A DNA stretch of 64,000 nucleotides from Verrucomicrobiaceae bacterium (GCA_027490195.1 JAIXYN010000048.1:19124-83123); one strand, 5' to 3'. Shown: positions 35,914 through 45,203, numbered from the stretch's first letter. The notes: generated from the letters alone by a model not told the origin. Program-made: numbers and translations.

Positions 35914-38900
35914 ATGACTCCGCAAGACACTCCCTCCAGTGACCCACTCTTCGGCAATGCCGCCAGCGACCTCCTTCGCGAAGCCGTCGGCACGGATGGA
36001 AAGCCGCCCTCTGATCCGCGTTACTGGCAGCCGCCGACGCCGGAGGATCTTCAGTCGCGGCTCGGAGGTTATGTGATTGAGGCCTTTCTCGCTCGCGGCG
36101 GCATGGGTGCGGTGTATCGCGGCACTCAAACCTCACTGGAGCGTGCCGTCGCCATTAAAATCCTGCCGTCGCTGCTCAGCGAGCATGACGCGAACTTTGC
36201 GCTGCGCTTTAAACAGGAAGCACGAGCCATGGCGCAGCTCAACCACCCTGGCATCGTGAAGGTCTTCGACTTTGGCGAGATGAGCGACGGCACGCTCTTT
36301 TTTGTCATGGAGTTCATCGACGGCACGGACGTGGCTCAAATGGTGGCACGCCAGGGGCGGCTCTCTTCCGCTCACGCGCTGGCGGTCACTGCTCACGTGT
36401 GCGATGCGCTGCAATACGCCCATGAGCTGGGCATCGTTCACCGGGACATCAAACCGGCGAACATCATGGTCGGCATAGACGGACAGGTGAAGGTGGCGGA
36501 TTTCGGACTCGCCAAGTCTTTCCAAAGCGGGAACACCAGCCTCACAATCACAGGCCACGTCATGGGCACGCTGCATTTCGTGGCACCGGAAGCGCTCACC
36601 CTCGGCAGCAGTGTGGATCATCGGGCAGACATCTACGCGACGGGCGTGATGCTCTACCAGATGCTTACGGGTCGCCTGCCGCAGGGCATCTTCGAGCTGC
36701 CCAGCCTGCTCGTCCCCGGCCTGGACCCGCGTTACGATCCGATAATCGCCAATGCCATGCGGGAAGACCGCGAGGTGCGCTACCAAGCCATCCTTGAAAT
36801 GCGTCATGCGCTGAATGCCATCCTCACCAAACCCGTGCAGCGCTCAGAGGTCGCCAAGCAGAACATTACACCCACCTCGGCACCACAAGCTGCCACACCG
36901 CCAAAACCACAGCCCGGCCAGCAGTACTACCGCCCCCCACAGGCGCAGAATGCAGCCCCACCCCTGCGCCAGAAATCAAACACGACCACTTGGCTTCTCG
37001 CCGCCGCAGTTGTTTTGGCGCTTGGCGGGATCGCGTGGATGAATATGGGGAACTCAGCACCACCTTTACCTGTTACCGACTCCACCGCTGAAGCGCCTGA
37101 TTCAGCCAAACCGAACCCGATGGGTCCAATCGGCGATCTGGTCTTTCCAACGGTGCAGTTTAACGGTGCCACCATCTCCGAGTGCGTCGAGTATTTTCAG
37201 ATCAAGAGCCGTGATCTCGATCCGAACAAAAAAGGCATCACCTTCCTCGTCGATGAAGCAACTCGGAATTCCACGGTAATCATTGACCTCGATCTCAAAG
37301 ACATCCGCGTGGCTGATTTCATTGAGTGCTTTGCCCGTTTTGCACGGCTGGAGGTCAGCTACGTCGGCGACGCGGTACGGTTGAAGGCATCCCCCTCGGT
37401 GAAACCGCCATTCCCCATCGGAACGCCCACGCCGAAGCTACAGCAGCTAGGCAAAAACATCTTCCCGATCATGCATTTCGAGAAAGCGACACTTGAGGAG
37501 GCCTGCGAGTATGTGCGCGTTAAACAAAGAGACTTCTCAGGTCAGCATCTCAATCTCGTCATCGACGCTGACTTCACCCAGAGGAAACATGAGATCACTA
37601 TGGACCTTACCCAGGTTCCCCTTTCCGATGGCCTAGCCTACATCACCGAGATGTGTGACGCCGAGGTGACTTACCTTGCGGATGCGATCTACATCCAGCC
37701 AAGGTCATCCTCCACTGCAAAATTACCGCTTACAATCGGAGCACCCACTTCGAAGCTCCAGCAGTTGGGCAAGACCATCTTCCCAACAGTCTCATTTCAA
37801 AATGCGACCCTTGCGGAAGCCTGTGAATATGTCCGCATCAAAGGAAGGGAAATTTCAGGGCAGCCTGTCAATCTCATCATCGACCCTGACCTCAGTTTGC
37901 AAAAGCATGAGATCAGCATCGACGCCCACCGGGTTTCCCTTTCAACAGCACTCAGCTACATCGCCGAACTGAGTGAGGCTGAGGTGGCTTATATTGCCGA
38001 AGCCTTTTATTTACGGCCCAGGTCTGCCAAGCCCGTGCAGGCCGATCCTAATGCCAATCAGCCTGGGGGTGAGGCGGGCAAGGTCGTCTTCCCCAGCGTT
38101 CGCTTTCAAAACGCCACCATCGGCGAGGCGGTGGAGTACCTGAGGGTGAAGAGCCGTGATCTTGATCCACAGAAGAAAGGGATGGTGATCCTCCTGGATG
38201 ATGCAGCAATCCGAGCTGCCGGCACAATCACCCTCGATAGTCAAAACATCACCGGTGCCAACGCCTTGGCGCAGATTGCCAGCGTGGCAGGTGTTGAAAT
38301 TTATCGTGTTGGGGAAGCCACACGCCTGAGAGCACCTGCGACGACCATGAAACCAACTGAGACAGCACCAAAACCGGAATCACCTCCCCCCTCTGTCTCT
38401 GTCCCACCAGCGCCGTCCAAGACTGAACCCGAGTACCGCACTTTCACCAACAGCAAAGGCCAGAGCATTCGTGCTATCTTGCTTATGGTGGCCGATGATA
38501 GCGCTGTGCTAAAGCTTGAAAACGGCCAGCGGCACACCATCAAAGCCGCCACTCTCAGCGTTGCCGACATCGAGTATCTGAAAACCAAAGGTCTCGTCAT
38601 GCCGCAGCCACCCGCTGTGGCCGCAGCAAAGGCTCCGGCACCGAAACCAGCTCCTGTAGCGCCGGTGGAGACGCCGAAGATGGTTCCCGCCCCCAGTGCC
38701 GCCACAACATATGGAAGCATGGAATTCTCCCCGAACTGGCTGCCGCAGACGCTGACAGCAAAACGGGAGTTGCTTGAGTCGCTGGAGTTTTACTGCAAGG
38801 CTGCCATTGGAAATGCACCCAAAGGCCAGGAACCCATCCCGGGTACCATTGTTGGTGGCATACGTTGGCGCATGCCGATTGACCAGGCCGTCCAGACGCT

Positions 38901-39429
38901 GCCAAGGGGCTTCAACAAGATCATGGAACGGCCCATGGTGCACCCCTGTCTGCCGAACGACTCGCTCATCCTCTGCGGCTTCCAGTTCAAGAGTTTCGTG
39001 GATCATGGGCAGCCCTTCAACCAACTGTTCCTGCTCGTGGACAAGGAGCGGAAAGTTGTCTCCGTCCAGTTCGTGGACCAGAACGGCAAAAATGCGAGGT
39101 GGCTCCCTGAGCCAGACGGCATCCGCGAACCCTATTTCAATTTGGTCAGTCTCACTCACAACGGCAGCAGTGGTAAAGAAGTTCCGTATCAGATTCTCCG
39201 GGGCGGCAGCAGTGCGGTTTGCATCAAGACCGCCTTTCAGGACAGAACTGGGCGAATGCCGAACATGCCTAAGCTGCCGACGAATATCCCCAATATGCCA
39301 ACGATGATGCCAAGCATGACCTCCGGCAGCCGAATCTATGAAAACGTACATTGGTACATTCCAGCTCCTTTTGCGCGCTCCATCCTGGATATTGTAGAAG
39401 TCTACCGGAAAGCGGGCGTTATTCAGTGA
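35914..39429 (+). CDS. Membrane Ser/Thr protein kinase with four STN-like repeats and an SHD1 domain
   Basis: An 1,171-residue receptor-like kinase. The kinase domain (about 45-310) has ARGGMGAVYRG, VAIKIL, HRDIKPANIM and VADFGLAK. A membrane helix lies near 350-370 (TTWLLAAAVVLALGGIAWM). Four tandem units of about 90 residues follow (about 405-495, 511-600, 616-705, 721-810), each starting with a variant of GK-VFP-V-F-NAT and E-CEYVR-K-RD, and resembling secretin/TonB short N-terminal (STN) folds. An SHD1-like domain (838-900: RTFTNSKGQSIRAILL, ending LSVADIEYL) precedes a unique C-terminal region. ATG at 35914 is preferred over 35884, which lies in repeat DNA. Confidence 0.85.
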   Translation: MTPQDTPSSDPLFGNAASDLLREAVGTDGKPPSDPRYWQPPTPEDLQSRLGGYVIEAFLARGGMGAVYRGTQTSLERAVAIKILPSLLSEHDANFALRFKQEARAMAQLNHPGIVKVFDFGEMSDGTLFFVMEFIDGTDVAQMVARQGRLSSAHALAVTAHVCDALQYAHELGIVHRDIKPANIMVGIDGQVKVADFGLAKSFQSGNTSLTITGHVMGTLHFVAPEALTLGSSVDHRADIYATGVMLYQMLTGRLPQGIFELPSLLVPGLDPRYDPIIANAMREDREVRYQAILEMRHALNAILTKPVQRSEVAKQNITPTSAPQAATPPKPQPGQQYYRPPQAQNAAPPLRQKSNTTTWLLAAAVVLALGGIAWMNMGNSAPPLPVTDSTAEAPDSAKPNPMGPIGDLVFPTVQFNGATISECVEYFQIKSRDLDPNKKGITFLVDEATRNSTVIIDLDLKDIRVADFIECFARFARLEVSYVGDAVRLKASPSVKPPFPIGTPTPKLQQLGKNIFPIMHFEKATLEEACEYVRVKQRDFSGQHLNLVIDADFTQRKHEITMDLTQVPLSDGLAYITEMCDAEVTYLADAIYIQPRSSSTAKLPLTIGAPTSKLQQLGKTIFPTVSFQNATLAEACEYVRIKGREISGQPVNLIIDPDLSLQKHEISIDAHRVSLSTALSYIAELSEAEVAYIAEAFYLRPRSAKPVQADPNANQPGGEAGKVVFPSVRFQNATIGEAVEYLRVKSRDLDPQKKGMVILLDDAAIRAAGTITLDSQNITGANALAQIASVAGVEIYRVGEATRLRAPATTMKPTETAPKPESPPPSVSVPPAPSKTEPEYRTFTNSKGQSIRAILLMVADDSAVLKLENGQRHTIKAATLSVADIEYLKTKGLVMPQPPAVAAAKAPAPKPAPVAPVETPKMVPAPSAATTYGSMEFSPNWLPQTLTAKRELLESLEFYCKAAIGNAPKGQEPIPGTIVGGIRWRMPIDQAVQTLPRGFNKIMERPMVHPCLPNDSLILCGFQFKSFVDHGQPFNQLFLLVDKERKVVSVQFVDQNGKNARWLPEPDGIREPYFNLVSLTHNGSSGKEVPYQILRGGSSAVCIKTAFQDRTGRMPNMPKLPTNIPNMPTMMPSMTSGSRIYENVHWYIPAPFARSILDIVEVYRKAGVIQ

Positions 39430-39695
39430 ATCGTTATTTATCCATCATCCATTCATTCATGCCAGGCGTCTTTTTTGAGTTGGATAGTACGATGGACACT
39501 CCGCTGGCTTAAGGTTGATTCAAAGGCGCTGCTTACCGACGAAAAGAGCGTCCATTGCGCTGCCAGCCTGGAACCAGCATCATTTTGTCAGTGCAGTGAA
39601 TGCAGGCTTGCGTTCCAGTCAGCCAATCGGCGACACTTGCGCACATAATCCCTCATCTCGTGTCCTCACGCGCATCCCATTCCCCCACTGACGCC
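39430..39695. other. Spacer without a recognised gene
   Basis: This 266-bp stretch separates the second kinase from the MoxR ATPase. Several ATGs in it extend the MoxR frame, but the sequence has no similarity to the family. No repeat or terminator is obvious. Confidence 0.4.
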
Positions 39696-40625
39696 ATGCT
39701 GCCCGCCGCCACTGCTCTGCAAGCGTCCCAACAAATCGAAAGCATCATTGCGAGTGTGTCGCAGATCATTCTTGGCAAAGAGAATGTCGTGCGCCTCGCG
39801 GTGACGTGCCTTTTGGCACGTGGCCACCTGCTGTTTGAAGACCAGCCCGGCGTTGGCAAAACGATGCTCTCTCAGGCGCTCGCGCAGGCGTTGGGGCTTG
39901 GCTTCCGCCGTGTGCAGTTCACCAGCGATCTCCTGCCCGCCGACATCCTCGGCGCTTCGGTGTATGACCGGGACACAGCGGCGTTTCATTTTCATCGCGG
40001 CCCGGTTTTCACGCAGGTGCTGCTGGCGGATGAAATCAACCGCGCCACGCCCAAGACCCAGTCAGCGCTGCTTGAAGCCATGGAGGAAGGCAAGGTGACC
40101 GCCGATGGAGCCACGCATGCGCTGCCCGAACCCTTCTTTGTCATCGCCACGCAGAATCCATCTTCGCAAATCGGCACCTTCATGCTGCCGGAGTCGCAGA
40201 TGGACCGCTTCCTCATGCGTCTGGCGCTCGGCGTGCCAGACCGCAGCGCTGAACGAGCACTTCTTGAAGGCCAGGAGCGCCGTGAAATGCTGAAGGCGAT
40301 GCAGCCTGCGATGACGTTCACCGAATTGCAGCAGTTGCAGATCTGGACGCGCGCCGTGTACGCTTCACCTCCGTTGCTCGATTACTTGCAGGACCTGCTG
40401 GCCGCCAGCCGCGTGCAGGGGCACGGGCTCTCTCCGCGTGCCGGGCTTTCTCTGCTGGCCGCAGCGCGAGCCTGGGCGCTGCTCAGTGGGCGGGCGATGG
40501 TGCTGCCGGAAGACATTCAGGCTGTCGCTGTGGTCGTCATGGGGCATCGTCTCGAACATGCCGCTGATGGCATGTCCGGCGTGGAACTCGCGCGGCAGTT
40601 GATCGCTGAAACCCCCGTGCCTTGA
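39696..40625 (+). CDS. MoxR-family AAA+ ATPase
   Basis: A 309-residue ATPase. Walker A is QPGVGKT, Walker B is LLADEINRA, sensor 1 is ATQNP, and the second half has the LPESQMDRFLMRL and SPRAGLSLLAAARAWA segments typical of MoxR. MoxR proteins act as chaperones for protein complexes and are usually next to DUF58 and transglutaminase genes, as here. ATG 39696 is used; the upstream extension is not conserved in type. The next gene starts 4 bp after its stop. Confidence 0.94.
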   Translation: MLPAATALQASQQIESIIASVSQIILGKENVVRLAVTCLLARGHLLFEDQPGVGKTMLSQALAQALGLGFRRVQFTSDLLPADILGASVYDRDTAAFHFHRGPVFTQVLLADEINRATPKTQSALLEAMEEGKVTADGATHALPEPFFVIATQNPSSQIGTFMLPESQMDRFLMRLALGVPDRSAERALLEGQERREMLKAMQPAMTFTELQQLQIWTRAVYASPPLLDYLQDLLAASRVQGHGLSPRAGLSLLAAARAWALLSGRAMVLPEDIQAVAVVVMGHRLEHAADGMSGVELARQLIAETPVP

Positions 40626-40629
40626 TCTC

Positions 40630-43542
40630 ATGAAAGTGCGCATGCGCTGGAACCGACACACGCTGGCGCTGCTGGCCATCGTGGCGGGTATGTGGTATGC
40701 GGCGGAGGCGCAGTCCAATGGTGCCGCCCATTTGATCGCGCTGCTCACGGCGACGATGGGCCTGCTCTCATGGCTGCATGCACGGGCAAATCTGCGTGGC
40801 TTGAATATTCGGCTGATCGGTGCCAGGCCTGCCGCACAGGATGCTGAAAAGTGCATTCCCGTGGAGCTACGTGCCACGGGCGCTGTCTCTCCATGCGGAC
40901 TCGAAGTCTATGTGATCGGTGCCTCCACGCCTGTGTTTGTTGAACGAGTGCCTGCAGGTGGCGCGGTGGTTGTCGATCTGCCTCCGCCCCTGCACCGTAC
41001 CAGTGGTTCGTTGCAGCTCATGGTGCGCAGTGTTTACCCGCTGGGCCTGTTCTCGGCGGAGTGCCTGGTTGAGACCAAGTGGGTTCGCCGCGTGCATCCC
41101 GAACCTGCCGGTGATCTACCCCTGCCTGCGCCAGACACTTCGCAGCAGGGAGAGGCTATCGCTGTTTCCACATCTCGTGGGCAGACCAGTGGTGGTGACG
41201 ATTTTGCTGGTCTGCGTGAGTGGCGCGCGGGCGATTCACCACGTCACATCGACTGGCGTTCGGCGGCGCGCGGCGGCCCTCTAATGGTCAAATCCTGGAG
41301 CAGCGGTGTTCAAGGTTTGGTGGTTCTCGACTGGAACGCATTGACTCTCGATGAACCTGCCCGTGCAGCACAAATGGCACGCTGGATGGAAATCTGCGAA
41401 GATGAAAGCAAGCCGTATGAACTCCGTATGCCGGGACTCATCATTCGTGCGAGTCACGGTCCTGCCCATTTGCGGCGCTGCCTTGATGCGCTCTCCATGC
41501 AGTCGAGCACGGATGCCGGATCAGCCCTTTCGGATGAATTGCAGGCAGGCAAGGCGGCCAGTGTTCTGAGTTTGGAGCAGTCCACCTTTCTGCCCAAACG
41601 ACCGCTGCTGTTTCTCAGTCTCGCGTTGCTCCTCGCCATTCTGCCGCTGCAGGGCTACATCGCCACGGCAGGCTTGGTGGTATGTGCGTTGTGCCTCATC
41701 TGGCGCGGGGTGCTGCGCATGGCGGTGCCTCATCTTCTGGTGCGCATGGGAGTCATTATCGCTGGTGCCGCCTCTGTGTATTTCAGTTATGGTGAGCTGG
41801 GTGGCATGGAGCCCGGCATCGCCATGCTGCTGGTGCTCGCCGGTGCCAAGATGCTGGAAAGCCGCACCCCACGTGAGTTCCAGGTGCTGGCGCTCATCGG
41901 CTGGTTTCTCGCCTTCTGCGCAGTCCTGCTGGAAAGCCACCTCGCCCGATCTGTATGGACCTTGTTGGTCGTCCTCTTCATCACCGCCTGCATGGTGCGC
42001 TTTCGGCGCAGCATTCCGGGCGCGCGTGAGCCGCTCCGCGTGACTGGCATGCTCTTTGCCCAGGCGCTGCCCTTGGCACTGCTGTTGTTCTTTGTGTTTC
42101 CGCGTGGGCTGCTGGATCTGGGTTCTGCGCTCGGCCGCAGCCGCTTTGGTCAGACAGGCCTCGATAACGTTCTCGATCCTGGCACCATCGCCAAGGCGGC
42201 CCAGAGTTCGGATGTGGCCTTCCGTGTTCGCTTTCCAGACGGCACACTCCCTTCAAACGAGACCCGCTACTGGCGCTGCCTCACGCTCTGGAACTGTGAA
42301 GGCATGCGCTGGACGCGTGGTGAACGCCTCAGCTTTGCCCCCCAGCTACCACGTCCGAGCGGCGGCGCGGATCTGCGTCAGGTCATCGACCTGGAGGCAC
42401 ATGGCAAACGCTGGCTGCCCGCGCTGGATCTGCCGCTCATGGCCAAGCTGCGTGGCGAGCGCCTCCCTCCCGAATTCGATCAATCGCTCGTCTCTCCTTT
42501 CATGGTGCAGAATTCAGAGCGTTTCGAGGTTGTTTCGCGCTTCGAGCTGCCGCCCTTTCGTGAGCTGCCGGAGGATCACCGCGAAGCCGCGCTGCAACTG
42601 CCGCCAAACATCCCGCCCAAACTCAGGCAGCTCACTGACTACTGGGAATCCGTGACGCAAACGGATGAGCAGGTGGTGCAGATAGCACTCAATTACATCA
42701 GAACGCAGGGCTTTAGCTACACGCTGGAGCCGGGGGAGTACCAAGGGCCGCAGGCGCTGGAAGACTTCTTTCTGAACCGCCGCATCGGTTTCTGCGAGCA
42801 CTTCAGCGCCAGCTTTGCCACACTCATGCGCATGGTGGGAGTGCCCTCGCGCATCGTTGTCGGTTACCTTGGTGGCGAATACTCAGACCACAATGGTGGC
42901 TACCTCATCGTGAAACAAAGTGACGTGCATGCGTGGACGGAGGTCTGGCTGGAGAAATACGGCTGGTATCGCGTCGATCCCACTGGTGCGCTCGCGCCCG
43001 ACCGCGTGAACATCGACCTGCGGGCCTTCCTGGCCGGTGGTGCCGAGGAGGCGGAACGCCAGCGCCGCAGCCTGTGGGGGCGTTCCGTGCAGCGCCTGCG
43101 GCTGTGGTGGGACAGCGTCAATTACGACTGGCAAAACCAAGTCATCGACTACAACCAGGAAGCTCAGCGCGGCCTGCTTGAAAGTGTCGGTCTGCGTCAG
43201 AGCAAACTGCTGCTGCTCATCCCCAGCGCGGCCTTCGTCGCGGTGGGTGGCTTCCTCATCGCCTTGTGGCTGCGGCGTCCCGCCCGCCATGCCGATCCAT
43301 GGATGCGTCTGTGGCAGAGCCTGGGCCAACGACTGGCCAAAGCTGGCGTGCCACCAGGTGCTGCATGCGAGGGGCCCCTCGCATTTGCACAGCGCGTGGC
43401 GCAGGCACGTCCAGATCTTGCCTCGCAAATGAAACGGATGACTGACATGTACGTGAGCGGCAGGTATGGAGGCGCTGACGTGATCGAGGTCTTCAAGCAA
43501 GAGCTGAAAATCTGGCGCATCAAGCCACGCACTGCGCGGTGA
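40630..43542 (+). CDS. DUF58-TgpA/transglutaminase fusion membrane protein
   Basis: A 970-residue membrane protein that joins two usually separate partners of MoxR systems. The N-terminal third is a DUF58 protein (two hydrophobic segments at 10-60, then FAGLREWRAGDSPRHIDW near 190-210). After a linker come six or so membrane helices of the DUF3488/TgpA type (about 320-500) and a periplasmic transglutaminase domain with Cys722 in GFCEHFSA, His767 in DVHAWTEVW and Asp783 in RVDPTG, a complete triad. A last membrane helix (about 860-880) and a DUF4129-like tail (ending RYGGADVIEVFKQEL) follow. It probably crosslinks or cleaves periplasmic protein. Confidence 0.9.
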   Translation: MKVRMRWNRHTLALLAIVAGMWYAAEAQSNGAAHLIALLTATMGLLSWLHARANLRGLNIRLIGARPAAQDAEKCIPVELRATGAVSPCGLEVYVIGASTPVFVERVPAGGAVVVDLPPPLHRTSGSLQLMVRSVYPLGLFSAECLVETKWVRRVHPEPAGDLPLPAPDTSQQGEAIAVSTSRGQTSGGDDFAGLREWRAGDSPRHIDWRSAARGGPLMVKSWSSGVQGLVVLDWNALTLDEPARAAQMARWMEICEDESKPYELRMPGLIIRASHGPAHLRRCLDALSMQSSTDAGSALSDELQAGKAASVLSLEQSTFLPKRPLLFLSLALLLAILPLQGYIATAGLVVCALCLIWRGVLRMAVPHLLVRMGVIIAGAASVYFSYGELGGMEPGIAMLLVLAGAKMLESRTPREFQVLALIGWFLAFCAVLLESHLARSVWTLLVVLFITACMVRFRRSIPGAREPLRVTGMLFAQALPLALLLFFVFPRGLLDLGSALGRSRFGQTGLDNVLDPGTIAKAAQSSDVAFRVRFPDGTLPSNETRYWRCLTLWNCEGMRWTRGERLSFAPQLPRPSGGADLRQVIDLEAHGKRWLPALDLPLMAKLRGERLPPEFDQSLVSPFMVQNSERFEVVSRFELPPFRELPEDHREAALQLPPNIPPKLRQLTDYWESVTQTDEQVVQIALNYIRTQGFSYTLEPGEYQGPQALEDFFLNRRIGFCEHFSASFATLMRMVGVPSRIVVGYLGGEYSDHNGGYLIVKQSDVHAWTEVWLEKYGWYRVDPTGALAPDRVNIDLRAFLAGGAEEAERQRRSLWGRSVQRLRLWWDSVNYDWQNQVIDYNQEAQRGLLESVGLRQSKLLLLIPSAAFVAVGGFLIALWLRRPARHADPWMRLWQSLGQRLAKAGVPPGAACEGPLAFAQRVAQARPDLASQMKRMTDMYVSGRYGGADVIEVFKQELKIWRIKPRTAR

Positions 43543-43690
43543 TGATCTTCACCCGCTTTTGAGCCTTGAGTGCGCACGGAACGAAAGGCGAGAATTGGCT
43601 CTTTGCTCCTTTTCTGATCCAGATGGCGGGTTGGAGAAGGCACGTGCAAGGCCAGGACGTGGGCTATCGTGGGCGGGGGCTTGTGAAAAG

Positions 43691-43861
43691 GGGGAGTGCG
43701 CTGAGGCCGCAGTCCGTGCTGGGACGAAGGATTCTAGGGACGCGCACAACGCATCCCTACCACCCCGAGCAGCGCGTGCCGCAGGGCTGGTAGGGAACCG
43801 CTGTGCGGGTCCGTGATTTCGGGTATGCCGCGTCGCGGGCGCTCAAAAAGGTGCGCCGTCG
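43691..43861 (+). repeat. 170-bp palindromic dispersed repeat, copy 2
   Basis: It starts near GGGAGTGCGCTGAGGCCGC and ends at GCTCAAAAAGGTGCGCCGTC. The core arms, GGGACGCGCACAACGCATCC and GGAACCGCTGTGCGGGTCC, are complementary over about 24 bp. The copy lies 38 bp from copy 3, in the same orientation. Confidence 0.85.
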
Positions 43862-43898
43862 TTGATGTCTTAGAAAGCAGAAGTCGGAGGCATTGGGA

Positions 43899-44070
43899 AA
43901 GGGGAGGCGCTGAGGCTGCAGAGCGTGCTGGGACGAAGGATTCTAGGGACGCGCACAGCGCATCCCTACCATCCAGAGCAGTGCGTATCGCAGGGCTGGT
44001 AGGGAACCGCTGTGCGGGTCCGAAGTTTCGGGTCTGCGGCGTCGCGGGCGCTCAAAAAGGTGCGCCGTCC
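43899..44070 (+). repeat. 170-bp palindromic dispersed repeat, copy 3
   Basis: This copy runs from GGGGAGGCGCTGAGGCTGC to GCTCAAAAAGGTGCGCCGTCC and aligns along its whole length with copy 2, and in reverse with copy 1 at 6440-6610. Differences cluster in the loop and flanks, while the hairpin arms are kept, which points to selection on structure or to a recent common source. Confidence 0.85.
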
Positions 44071-44319
44071 TTGGCATGTGGAGAGGAGCGAGATGTGGGC
44101 CGTCGCCGAGATGGTTTGCAGGTGTGAAATGCCACCATCTGAGGTGGAAAACAGCTCTGCCTCTCTGCTTGAAGCTACATCAAAACTCATTTCCAACTTC
44201 GCCTGGTATAAAATCGTGGCAAGCCGGCGCTTCTATGGCCCATGAGGAAAACCAGACCTTTGGAGCAAAGGCTCTCTTCTCATCCTTTTCAGTGGCTCCC
44301 GAAACAAAAGCTGCCAAGC

Positions 44320-44670
44320 ATGCCGTGCATGAGCGTAATCAGAACCTACGACGGCTACTTCACCTTCAATATCCTCTCCCGCGAGCAGGCAGACCATTTG
44401 GACGACCTATTCGCCGAGAAGGGCATCGAAGTGGACCTGGCCCTGCAATCCCTGGAATTCTCCTGGATGGGCCTGGAGCGCGACCATGTGATCTTGAAGC
44501 TGTTCATGGAAGTCGCCAAGACCCTCGGCGAAGCCGAAGGCGAACTGCGCTGCGAAATCGACGATGACGCCGTCGATCCCCATTTCGAATTTTTCACCAT
44601 CAAGCAGGGGCAGCTTTTGCTGCAACGCGGCAAGTTGGTCCGTGAAAGCGAGCTGATTCCGCAGGTTTAG
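44320..44670 (+). CDS. Small acidic protein of unknown function
   Basis: A 116-residue soluble protein, acidic in its second half (EGELRCEIDDDAVDPHFEF). It has no recognised family. ATG codons at 44320 and 44329 are both possible; the frame is open to 44242, but that part is basic and unlike the rest. It is 7 bp upstream of an ankyrin-repeat gene, which suggests co-expression. Such small pairs are often immunity or contact-related genes, but nothing here proves it. Confidence 0.6.
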   Translation: MPCMSVIRTYDGYFTFNILSREQADHLDDLFAEKGIEVDLALQSLEFSWMGLERDHVILKLFMEVAKTLGEAEGELRCEIDDDAVDPHFEFFTIKQGQLLLQRGKLVRESELIPQV

Positions 44671-44677
44671 GAGTCTT

Positions 44678-45004
44678 ATGAATACGATTGAGGAAATATT
44701 TAAAAACTACGAATCAGCCCCCGAATACTGCAACGGGCCCATTCGTGGTGTGCATCATAGGGGGATATTTGGAAATACTCCGTTGCACACAGCTGCGCTC
44801 CAAGATGACCCTGAAAGTGCTAAAATACTCCTCGAAGCTGGTGCCGATATCGGAGCTCTCGGAGAAGACGATTTGACGCCTTTATTAGCTGCGATTGAAC
44901 TCGGCAACGCACGTGTCGCGGAATATTTGACCTGTGAAGAGAAACGACAAGCCGATCAAGTTGCGGCCGGGAGAAGGCAGGGAACTCAGTTTCCTGAAAC
45001 TTGA
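44678..45004 (+). CDS. Ankyrin-repeat protein
   Basis: A 108-residue protein with about two ankyrin repeats: FGNTPLHTAALQDDPESAKILLEAGADIG and EDDLTPLLAAIELGNARVAEYL. The TPLH and LLEAGAD signatures are clear. Ankyrin repeats mediate protein binding. AGGAGT just before the start is a fair ribosome-binding site. It follows a small acidic gene. The downstream partner, if any, is missing, as the next element is a tRNA on the other strand. Confidence 0.8.
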   Translation: MNTIEEIFKNYESAPEYCNGPIRGVHHRGIFGNTPLHTAALQDDPESAKILLEAGADIGALGEDDLTPLLAAIELGNARVAEYLTCEEKRQADQVAAGRRQGTQFPET

Positions 45005-45128
45005 AGATCTTTGTGATTGTCCTGGGGCTGCTTTTTCTCGATGCCCTGGAGGCTCGCCAATCTGAGGTGCTATTGTAGGAGTTCGACTCTGGTCGATAAG
45101 CCTGACGAAGTTACATACAAAAAACGAA

Positions 45129-45203
45129 TGGTGCGCGATGCAGGGTTCGAACCTGCGACCCTTGCCGTGTGAAGGCAATGCTCTACCACTGAGCTAATCG
45201 CGC
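45129..45203 (-). tRNA. tRNA-Val (anticodon CAC)
   Basis: The minus strand reads GCGCGATTAGCTCAGTGG at the 5' end and closes with ATCGCGC, A and an encoded CCA. Anticodon stem TTGCC/GGCAA encloses TTCACAC, giving anticodon CAC (45169-45171). The T-arm has GGTTCGAACC. The 75-nt gene is complete. Confidence 0.97.

Larger units (their letters stand above)
43543..44319. other. Gene-free gap with two tandem 170-bp repeats
   Basis: No protein gene was found in these 777 bp. The centre is two adjacent copies of the palindromic repeat (listed separately). Left of them (43543-43690) is unremarkable GC-rich sequence; right of them (44071-44319) is lower in GC and may contain the promoter of the small genes that follow. 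Confidence 0.65.
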
